Assembly: GCF_029227915.1 (NCBI RefSeq)
Contig: NC_079875.1
Location: forward strand, 31,131,501-31,195,500
Reading direction: 5' to 3'
Source: Hydractinia symbiolongicarpus
Taxonomy: Eukaryota > Cnidaria > Hydrozoa > Anthoathecata > Hydractiniidae
Length of the DNA stretch: 64,000 nt
Shown here: one piece after another, positions 55,447 to 64,000 of the stretch
Layout: the number at the start of each line of letters is the position of its first letter
Numbering within the stretch: the first letter of the stretch is position 1
Notes under the pieces: model-generated
Databases searched by the model: none
Told to the model about the DNA's origin: nothing
Seen by the model: only the letters and a program-made list of their open reading frames with translations
Made by a program: the position numbers and the translations under genes

Positions 55447-57006
55447 CTATGATATGCTTGAAGCGGTTCGAGGCTGCATGACTGTTGAAGCTGTGTTAGT
55501 TTGTTTTTCTTTTCTTGAAAATTTGAACTTTACAGCATCGTGATCTGAAAAATGAATTGTGTGGACAATACTTTCAAAGTGAAATGAGTCAAGTAAAGAC
55601 TTTTTAATATATACATGGTCAATTTGACCACCAGATAAATGAGTGGCAGCTTTTACAATAAATTTGTAGTCACTCAGTACACTTATTAAATCAGCATTTT
55701 GTTCAAAAGCATTAATATTAAAATCTCCCATTATGATATCAATATCATCATACAAAAGTTGTGTAAGACAATCAAGAAAAGATGGAAGGAGCCATGATTG
55801 CTTTCTGTAAAGAAGTATAACTTACATATTCTTATCAACAAAACTGTTTTTTTTTTAAATAACTAGACTCCCCCCTGGAAAATGCATGCTATGATCTAAA
55901 ACAATAGAATCCTTCAGTTCTATGGCTAAACTTTGATATTTATCAGGACTACTATTATATATTAGTTTAAAATCAGACAAAGTACACTCAATTTCTTCAA
56001 CACTCTGATAGGGTACTACTTGTGATTCTGTTAACATTAATAAATCACCTTTCATTAACTCTTTGTCAGCTAAAATATCTACAGCGTGTTTATGCAATGA
56101 ACGAGTATTAAGTAATGTGATGGTGATAGAATCCTCACTACAGTTAATATATTCGACCGGTTGTAATATGTTTTCATCTCGCAGCCTTTTATACTCATCA
56201 GTTACACTAGGATCTGATTTGATAGCTGACGCTTTGTATGAACCTATCAAGTGCATTCCGGCAGTTGATGTAACTCTGCTCAACGCAACATACATCTGTC
56301 CATATTTAAACCCCCGTTGGCGTTCCAGATCAAAGCTTATCACTGCCTTTTGTAGACTTAATCCTTGAACTTTGTGTATTGTACACGCCCATGCAAGCAT
56401 TAATGGGAACTGTGTTCTCTTGATCACAGGAGAAGAAGGTTTATTGGTCTTCAAAATAATATCCACAGTTGTTTTTTGAATAGGTACTAAACCAAGTCTC
56501 TTTCCTAAATTATCCTTGTTAATGGCATCAATTCCAGCCTTACTATCATCAAACTTAATATAAATTACCAGAAGGATTTGAAACAATTTTTTTAACAGTG
56601 CCAACCTGACCATTTATTAGTCTATCTTCAATTTCTACATTGGATGTCAACATCACTCTTGCATCTACCTTTATCTGTAATACTGCTGCAAGGCCACCAG
56701 TCTCACTTTGGCTTTTATTCAAAACAGCATTGATTTGGGAACGAGAAACATTTAAGGGCATCCTGTCAAATGCCACAATGGTAAACAATGTGTTACTATT
56801 TTTCTGTAACATATCTTCGTTGTGTTTTTTGGTGGGGGAATTCTCTGCAAATATATGGAGAACATCACTTGGATAATTTGGGTCAATAGGTGTGGTGAAA
56901 CGGGACTAAGATCAATATTGGCTGTTCTCACTTTATTTAGTACATCAATAAGAGAGGTATCACCTTTTTGCCTCATAACCTCTTCCAGTTCTGCCAATTG
57001 TAACAT
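55447..57006 (-). pseudogene. Helentron Pif1-like helicase C-terminus fused to an AP-type endonuclease
   Basis: Minus-strand order: LEEVMRQKGDTSLIDVLN (57006 frame); GGLAAVLQIKVDARVMLTSN and [15 protein letters not shown] (56812 frame); then, in a 252-codon frame, [18 protein letters not shown] and [20 protein letters not shown]. These are helicase motifs V and VI of the Pif1/RecD2-type Helitron helicase. The same frame runs into an endonuclease/exonuclease/phosphatase fold ([27 protein letters not shown]). That fold is completed after a frameshift by DIIMGDFNINAF, HLSGGQIDHVYI and HFSDHDAVKF (55755-55447). Helicase plus AP-like endonuclease is the Helentron (Helitron2) arrangement. At least three frame breaks make it inactive. 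The Rep half is not present here. Confidence 0.87.
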
Positions 57007-57179
57007 TAGGACGTGAGACTGGAGTTTTTAAGTAGCTGGTGAAAAAATCGAACAACAAATTGTAGGCAAGCAATCAATTTTTGCACCGAAATGTTTCTTA
57101 AATATTAATCACACTCCCAAAATATTTTTGCAACAACATACTTGCATGCCTTACGTAGCTCTAATGGGAGCTTTAAATG

Positions 57180-57610
57180 CACTAGACACTTTTCATGGGG
57201 CCCTCATTGATAACAGTATTATCAGAACCTGATTAGGCAAATAACAGTAATGATACGTATGCGGGAAATAAAAAAGGTTTACAATACAGCAAGCTGCACT
57301 GAAGTATCTTGTCTACAGGGACGGTGGATGTAAATAAAATTGGAATTAGGCTCCCAGGAAAAGGTTCTGAATACACTTTCTTGCTTATTACAAGCATGAG
57401 TACTGTCCAACTTAAACCTATAACTATTCTCTGAGAAAATCTTAAAGAGAAAAACAATCCTTCACACCAAACAATACGACACAAGACAGAGCTAACAACA
57501 TAAACGAACTGGTTACAGAAAGAACACAAATAGAAAAAATGTATATGTCAAAACAGTAAAACCTTCCTGTGCGCCAGAACTTGTGACTCTGGCTGTAGCT
57601 TTCCACATGT
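57180..57610. repeat. Dispersed repeat family, copy 3 (reverse orientation)
   Basis: Reverse-complement copy of 11390-11860. It includes ACTAGACACTTTTCATGG at its left end and the CCTATAACTATTCTCTGAG segment near 57416. Flank identity ends abruptly near 57180 and 57610. Confidence 0.82.
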
Positions 57611-57686
57611 GCTTTTTATACTAATTTTAAAAAACTTTTTTAGGTGGAGAACCTGCTAGGATTTAATTGAAAGATTCCCATGACGG

Positions 57687-58165
57687 CATGAATATCGCAC
57701 AGATCAATAAGCAACGTTTAAAACAGCTCGATGATATTAACCAGTTGTTGGTAAAGGAGGTTAAAATAATGTACATGTATGGCAAGGGTAACAATTAACT
57801 AGTTCCGATTTTAATTCCACCAGACACAGTCGAGGCACTGAAGAAAATAGCAAACGAAGATTTTAGGAAAGTTGGTTCTGTGTTGCCTACAAATTTGCCA
57901 ATCTCTCATTTTAAATTCTGGACGAGATATTATCGCTCTGAAAAACAGACAACGGATTTGCACGTTGCTTGCCTCTTTGGATGTCCCCAAATGTCTTCTA
58001 CTCCTATATGGGCGAAAGACATTAACAAAATGTGTACCAGGCACCTTTAGCCATCCAAGAAATGACAAGAGAGTTGGAAAGCAACTGATGAGTATAGACA
58101 AAGGGGATTTTGTAACTATAGTTAAAAGTATATATTTACTGATAAAGGGTACCCCATGGTAGTAT
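57687..58165 (+). pseudogene. Degenerate ORF resembling the C-terminus of a recombinase-like family
   Basis: The plus strand reads MNIAQINKQRLKQLDDINQL and MYMYGKGNN, then one TAA, then in the same frame VPILIPPDTVEALKKIANED and FRKVGSVLP. A frameshift near 57930 leads to ALKNRQRICTLLASLDVP, and the sequence ends in GKQLMSIDKGDF. The layout, a (V)P-x-LIP-x-DTV-x-ALK segment followed by an Arg-containing helix, resembles tyrosine-recombinase-derived proteins repeated in cnidarian genomes. This is recollection, not proof. Confidence 0.35.
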
Positions 58166-58385
58166 TTCAACATTGAGAAAAAGAAATTCTATTTTTCACC
58201 TCCTAAACTCTTGTTTTCTTATTACTATTCAGTACACATTTTAGGTTTAGAGGCCGGAAATTGTATGGGACACATAGATACTTAAAAGGCTTGGAGAAAA
58301 ATTAGTACAAAAATAGTTTTTGAAACAAGAAATTACCAGTTTGTGCAAAAACGTTTTTCTTTTTTTCCTTACCGTATTTTCCAGT

Positions 58386-58405
58386 ATATAACCCGCGGGT
58401 TATAT
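58386..58405. repeat. 20-bp perfect palindrome
   Basis: ATATAACCCG followed at once by CGGGTTATAT. It lies 14 bases after an ACCGTATTTTCC motif, a sequence that looks like a DNA-transposon terminus, and is followed by a second diverged half (GCGGGTTATAA near 58433). Confidence 0.8.
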
Positions 58406-59186
58406 GTTGATTTTTACAACTTTTACTGTTGGTGCGGGTTATAACGTGGTGTAGGTGATATGATAAATTTTATATTTTCTTTATTTACTGTGACATTTAA
58501 AGTTTATACATTTACTAGTGCAATCAAGTCAAGGTTTCCTTTTGTGCGTGGTTTTTCATTTATTTGTAGTACTAACAAATTTACACAATTGCGCAGAATG
58601 AAACAAAGTTGACATTGCGCAATGAGGACTATTATGTGGTGTTTTAGGAAGAAAATAGGGTACACAATAGATAGCCGAATCTCTCAATGGAAAAAATAGT
58701 ACCATTGGGACAAAACGTGTACATTAATATAACTGCATGTGCGATCCTATGTGCGATTTTTTCACACAAAATTGCTTGCGAGTGCTCCTATTACGAGCTC
58801 TCTCTAAAACACAATTCTAGAGATCATTTTTTCTTTTGTGTTGAATGGAATTCTAATCTATTTATATCTTTGCAATCATATTAAGCATATTAAAATGATT
58901 TGCTTTTAGTAATAGAACAGTATAGCAGGTATCATTTTTAGGTGTTATTGACATGTATTTCACAACCTACAATCCCGGACAAAGTATATTCGAACTTTTC
59001 ACATTTTACATGTTTTTGCCCTGCTCACAGCCCGGCAACATTGAAATAGGGGGCAAGGGGCCAAGAAGCGGATTTTCCTCAAAAGTTCCAAATATTTTGT
59101 CCGAAATTGTCTGAAAATTCTGTCTTAAATTAACAACATTCTTGTCTTTATCGTTATAGTGCGTAAACACACAAAAAATAAAAAAA

Positions 59187-60401
59187 ATGGAGAACAAAAG
59201 AAAACCATGCAAAAGAATGCCATCATCTCTCTTAACGTACATAAAATACCTTCACCAGGAGAGTGGAATTGGTATTGCAGAAATAAAAAGAAGGTATCCA
59301 GCCTATTCCAAAACGACTTTGTTAAGGCATATGAAGGGTAACGTTGCGGTTGAGTTTGAGGACCGTCACCATGGAAACAGGGGCGGGCCAAGGAAAGTTT
59401 GCGACAGGGATGAAAGATCGATACTGCGCAACTTGACGCAACTTTGCGAGACTGTTGGCAGCTTTTCATCGCAGGATATCCAGACGGCTAGTGGCTCTAC
59501 TTGAGCAACCGTACAGTTAGACGGGTGTTAAAGAAACACAAATATGGTTTTTATCAGTGCAGGAAGAAAGGTATTCTTACCAAAGGGGATTCAACGAAAT
59601 GGCTAAAATTTGCCAAAAAATGTAAAAAATTGCCTCCAAATTTTTGGACAGACAGTAAGTTATTAAGGTTAATTATCTTGTGTTGTGTTTAGTTGTTTTA
59701 TACATGCCTTGCTAGTTGATTCAACTTATTGAAACTTAAAATTTTGTTGTGCGGATCATGATATACCTGTGGGTGATTTTAGTGATATCTTTCTACCTTG
59801 ACGGAACTGGCTGGGTGCATAAAACAAACCCATGCAAGGCAGCAAAAACAACAAGGACACGGATGTGGCGGAAAAGAGGTGAAGGTTTAAGCAGAGAGTG
59901 TACGGCCAAGGAAAAAAGAAGGCAGTGGCAGTTGGATGGCTAAGTTCATGGTAGCGATTGCGTATGGAGGTGTAATTGAGTGTCATCAATATGAAGGTGG
60001 TCTCAGTGGTGAAAAGTGCGCACATTTTTTCAGAGGTCGCTTTCCAGTAATGTTTGAACGTGGAAATAACCAGCGCGGGAGACTGTTCCTTCAAGATGGA
60101 GACCCTTCACAAAACTCTCGTTTGTCGCGTGATGCTATGGATTCCTTTCGGGTGCAGACTTTTCAAGATTCCACCTCGTTCACACCGACCTTAACCCCAT
60201 TGAAAACGTCTTTCATTTGGTTGGTATCCAGCTTAAGTAACAGGCCTTGGAAAGAAGACTTGAGAAAGAAACCTATGTGCAATTCTGTCGCCGTGTACAC
60301 TTTTAAATTATCCTTCCAGAATTATCGACAAAACAATTGGTTCCATGCCAAAACGTGTTGATGAAGTTATAAAAGGTAAAGGACGTCGTACCCGGCACTA
60401 A
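59187..60401 (+). pseudogene. Tc1/IS630-type DDE transposase, copy 2, with plausible intron
   Basis: The N-terminus has an HTH-rich region (SLLTYIKYLHQESGIGIAEI, RRYPAYSKTTLLRHMKG). A frameshift at about 59500 leads to NRTVRRVLKKHKYGF and PPNFWTD. At that point a GTAAGT donor (59655) and an ATTTTAG acceptor (59782) would splice FWTD to ISFYLDGTGWVHKTNP in frame. It continues MWRKRGEGLSRECTAK, then after a frameshift FMVAIAYGGVIECHQYEGG, LFLQDGDPSQNS and, after another, DLNPIENVFHLV. The end reads IIDKTIGSMPKRVDEV and stops at 60399-60401. DDE candidates are WTD, DGD and the Glu of NPIEN. It would cut and paste an element using TIRs, which I did not identify. Frameshifts and at least one stop make this copy inactive. 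Confidence 0.8.
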
Positions 60402-60440
60402 GCTTGTGAAAGACCTTGTAAAATTTTGTAAGTTTTGGAG

Positions 60441-60636
60441 CAACGAGTAACCATCGAGTAACCATAGGCTGTTTACAGGTTTTCTTAGCAAGATATGACG
60501 AGTAACACGAGTAACCGCACTGTATATAAAGAATGTATAGTATTCCTTTAATATAAAATATGGTTACTCGTGTTACTCGTCAATTTTGTTAAGAAATCCT
60601 CTAAACCCCCTATGGTTACTCGATAGTTACTCGTTG
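60441..60636. mobile_element. Long hairpin / foldback element
   Basis: The left arm (60441-60517, starting CAACGAGTAACCATCGAG) and the right arm (60560-60636, ending CTCGATAGTTACTCGTTG) are reverse complements over about 77 bases with a handful of mismatches, around a ~42-base AT-rich loop. Each arm itself contains short direct repeats of GAGTAAC. It lies about 40 bases past the transposase stop. Confidence 0.88.
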
Positions 60637-60794
60637 ACTTTGTTTGTTGTTTTTGTAGGAAGGCATATTAAACTATATATGTGTGTTATAATATAAATTG
60701 ACTTGTTGTATGCGCAAATTACATGGTGTACACAACACCAATTGCTAAAACGTCTGAACAAAATAATAACATAAGCTCCTCACAGTTTTGAAAG

Positions 60795-61141
60795 TCAAAA
60801 AAGTTTGTGTACAACATAATTCGTCTTAGGTAGAATGTCTCTGTGATAGAACAGAACCAAAGTAACATTAAATACGTGGTTGTTATTCGTCACAACGGAT
60901 AAACACAAGTTTGGCGAAACATCTACTGCAAACTGTATTTGAGCAAATAGGTGAAACGTTCGCCACCTCGTCTCCATAATTGCATCTTCCCCGTCTTTGC
61001 TGTTACTTTGTTGTTACTGCTTGAAGAATTTGAAAATGTGTCGTAAATCTGTGTCAACAGGGTCAACAGACATGTCTTCCCACAATTTGCTGAACCGATT
61101 AGCAGTAAGTTTCGATTTTTGCTTCGACCGTATTCCAGCAA
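60795..61141 (-). pseudogene. P-loop (SF3-type-helicase-like) ORF fragment, second copy
   Basis: The minus strand starts MLEYGRSKNRNLLLIGSANC and continues GKTCLLTLLTQIYDTFSNSS, a Walker A motif in the same context as the 13.3-kb ORF (L-x-x-I/V-G-x-x-N-x-GK). The middle of the domain is gone. A frame change near 60975 gives METRWRTFHLFAQIQF, which looks like a C-terminal segment of the same family. So this copy has an internal deletion of the Walker B region. Confidence 0.5.
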
Positions 61142-61199
61142 AATGCTACAAAGACATATGCATTAATCTTGTTGCTTTTCAAAATCTCTTTAGCCATAC

Positions 61200-64000
61200 C
61201 CAACCAGTCTTTGTTTACGCATGAGCGCCCCTATACATCAAAATTTTCAATTTTTGTTTTGGACTGGGTTGTCCAGTAGTTTTATCTTGCCATTCTCCTG
61301 CATAAATGCATAATTAAGCGAGACAAGGCATTATTTTAAAATGCCGCGATGGAGTGCTTCTGTTGTTTTTAAAGATGGCTAAGCGAGAAATTGGATGTTC
61401 CAATTGTGACTAAATCAACCTACACTTTTTAGCCACGTGATACATAAGTCACCCTTACTAACATCACATGACCATTTCTCGGACATATACCGCCTCAAAC
61501 TCAAACTTTTATTAACCCAAGTTATATTGAAACTGACGGTAGGACTTGTTCAAGAAATCAAAGAAATGGTATATTTAGTTTGCTAATGTCACTATTTTTT
61601 GCATGTATAAACCCATTCTTATTTCCCACTCACATCTAAAGCTAGCTAGCTTAAAACTACAGATTTAGATAGAATAACAATAGAATTTAGATAGATAGCA
61701 CTTAGCTAGCTAGCATAAAAAAGAGCAAACAGTACCTATGGTTAGCTTTTCTTAGATTAATTTAGAGTTTTCCGTCATAAAGCTTCAACCAAAGATGCCA
61801 AAAAAGGAAGACCAAAAGGAATATTCAATGCCATTGGTCTTCCGAAGAAAAAGAGTGAAAAACTCATTCCATAGTGTATCACGGGTTATCAATGGCGCGT
61901 TGTTGATCACAAAAAAACATCTGCGAGACAACCTGCACCCTAAATTGACAGATCAATGTGTTCAATTAACATCTATTAAAGGATGCTTAGAAAATGAGGC
62001 CTGGAAAGAGCTATTTCGATTTTCAAAGAGAAAATAAAATTGGCTTTGTGAGACTTGCCAAAATGCTTTGGCAGAATCCCAATCCGTTGGATGTAACTGT
62101 TGCCTTAATTGGTACCATTTGTCCTGTATTGGTAAAACAAAATTACTGGCGAGACGCATTTTGTTTTCGTTTTTGTTGTTAACGCACACGCGTAGATCTG
62201 CAGAAATGCTATAAGATTTTCCTAATGCTTCTTTAAAAAGAATAGTGTTTTTTCGTCTAAGCCTCAATATTCTTCATTTTTTGACTAATATGAGCATAAT
62301 ATCTTCATTGATAATATTCTTAACATGACTATAGCCTGAAAACATATAATCAGCCTTTTAGCACACGTAGTCAAACTTGTAGAAATGTAAATAAGAAAAT
62401 ATCTTTTCACCGTCAACTCTCCTACTTCTAGAAAAAAGAAATACGTGAATGCCGTACTTCTAGCAAAAAATAGTAAAAATACGTGATATCGTACTTCTAG
62501 CAAAAAAGAAATAAATAAAAGTACGGTCACGTACTTGTAGCCACTTCGCTTTCAAATTATGCAACAACTTGCTTGATGGGTACTGCAACAACGCTTTAGT
62601 ATTATGAAGCACTCAAGATTAATTTTTGGATTTCATTTGTGGAAGTATGTTTTTTATCCAGTTGTACGTGGAGTGTATTTCACACAAATATCTGAGGGGA
62701 TTGCAGCAATGCCAGGATTTCATAATAATCAGAATATCAAGGCAGGAAACAAGTTATAAAAATGAAATGGATAGTATTGACCTTAGAATGTAACCATACA
62801 TTTAATTACATTAAGTCTGGAAAGTCTATTGGCTTTTACCTGGAATATGACAATGCATTCTTCATCAACTAACGTTGTGTTGAACAAAACTTTTATCACC
62901 GTTATTTCCCCTATGTTGATATAAAGTTAGATTTCTTTCATGCGACCCAATTACCCATGAAAACCCGTTATTACTTACTGATGAACGAAGTCACTTTCAT
63001 TTTCGACAAAAAGATGACTTCTGCGCTGTTCGGACCACGAAAACCCCTGGTTATGCAGTAAAAGGAATTACCCCAAGACAAGGAACAAAAGCAAATGAAG
63101 TCCTCCATCGATTACTCAGGCATAGCCTACTCAGAGGTGCCACAGTTATGTCTCCTGAGGTTGCTTAAGTTGCGTTGACTGTAATTTTTTATAATTATAA
63201 TGAAAAAAATAAGTGGTTGCAAAAAAATAATTTACATAGAGGTGGCTAGCCACCGCAATAATGAACTTAACCTGTTAGGTCTTTGAAAACAAACTAGAGG
63301 TTATCCAAAAGCATACACTTATGCAACAAAAAATTACGCGGTTTTTAAAGGACGTGTAAAGAAAGAATGTGGTGTTGAGTTGCAGAATCCATTGCAGTCT
63401 TCGTCTTCATGCACGCAAGCCAGTAAAGGACACAGAAATGGATCTAAGAGCTACAAATATTGCCAGTTTTTTTCAACAAAAAGTGAAAAATATAGAGCTT
63501 GTCATTGTTAACGTACAGGCTGCTGATTGTTACTGGAAAAGGTGCAATGTTATTTAATGTTTTCCAAATGTTAAGTTCTGAAACAATTGTTAAAAGAAAG
63601 TGGATTCGTCTGATTATTTGGAAGATAATTTGCTTATTTTCAAAAGAGCAATGATGGCAGCGTGACTGTCAATTATTTAACTGTACTCAGCAATTATCAA
63701 CCAAGCAGTATTCCTGATTTAATAGTAATATTTTTAGAATTAAAAAATAAAATACACAAATTATGTGCTGCTAATGCAGACAGGTTTGTATTTAATACTT
63801 TATTTTGTTTTCTGTGGTTATTTCTAGAATAGATTAAAAATAGATTCTTATAATGTTTTTGGGAATAGTAAATTAAAGTTTTAAACTTAAGTTAAACTGT
63901 GGTTGCTCCATTAATTCCCCTCCAGATTGTAAAATCTTTATGCAAAAAAGATAAATGATCCAAACAGAAGAGTGCCGTCCCCTTTCTATGTTACAAGAAC
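61200..64000. other. Gene-poor end of the window
   Basis: No confident gene. The plus-strand frame 61795-62037 is basic. An overlapping frame from about 61790 reads KKGRPKGIFNAIGLPKKKS, an AT-hook-like GRPKG motif, so a decayed DNA-binding or SWIM-type protein tail is possible. 62317-62350 is the partner of the repeat at 860-893. Around 62420-62520 the motif GTACTTCTAGCAAAAAA recurs two to three times at about 40-base spacing. The rest shows nothing. Confidence 0.4.

Overview
The window looks like transposon-rich, AT-rich nuclear DNA from an invertebrate animal, most likely a cnidarian. The evidence is canonical nuclear tRNA-Trp and tRNA-Pro genes, GT-AG introns, and many metazoan retroelement and DNA-transposon families: DIRS, BEL/Pao, a CR1/L2-like LINE, an endonuclease-bearing Helitron (Helentron) and a Tc1/IS630-type transposase. 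No rRNA, operon, CRISPR array or prokaryotic gene organisation is visible. The cnidarian assignment is inference from recalled family resemblance and was not tested by any search.

Layout. 1-4.6 kb is gene-poor, with two diverged copies of a CRE-palindrome-rich repeat. 4.6-11 kb holds two nested minus-strand retroelements. The first is a DIRS-like element with an apparently intact tyrosine recombinase, an RNase H and a 5'-truncated RT. Abutting it is a BEL/Pao element with a recognisable 3' LTR and a frame-broken pol. 11.2-14.9 kb holds a dispersed repeat (other copies at 20.2 kb and 57.2 kb), a broken P-loop helicase-like ORF and a broken DDE transposase. 15-22.6 kb is mostly non-coding; a 250-bp TTAA-flanked MITE stands out. 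22.7-28.1 kb has a short reversed stretch of a ~120-bp satellite joined directly to a ~4.9-kb tandem array of ~766-bp units. Each unit carries one tRNA-Trp(CCA), one tRNA-Pro-like gene inside an inverted repeat, and one tRNA-Pro copy lacking part of its anticodon arm. A 5'-truncated LINE closes the array. 28.9-34.1 kb is nearly empty.

34.4-36.1 kb holds two convergent genes that overlap tail to tail by a few bases and encode membrane-associated proteins. They abut the N-terminal half of a Helitron protein (36.1-38.6 kb). 39.1-47.9 kb is an ~8.8-kb satellite of roughly 70 monomers of ~120 bp with higher-order structure. 49.3-51.0 kb contains the most gene-like locus: a three-exon model for an RPA/OB-fold-like protein with a zinc ribbon. 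55.4-57.0 kb is the helicase-plus-endonuclease end of a second Helentron copy. 57-61.2 kb carries a degenerate recombinase-like ORF, a second DDE transposase copy with a plausible 128-bp intron, a ~196-bp perfect-type hairpin and another P-loop fragment. 61.2-64 kb is essentially empty.

Functionally this is an accumulation of mobile DNA rather than a pathway. Most proteins are broken by frameshifts or stops. The possible exceptions are the DIRS recombinase, the RPA-like gene and the first tRNA-Trp.
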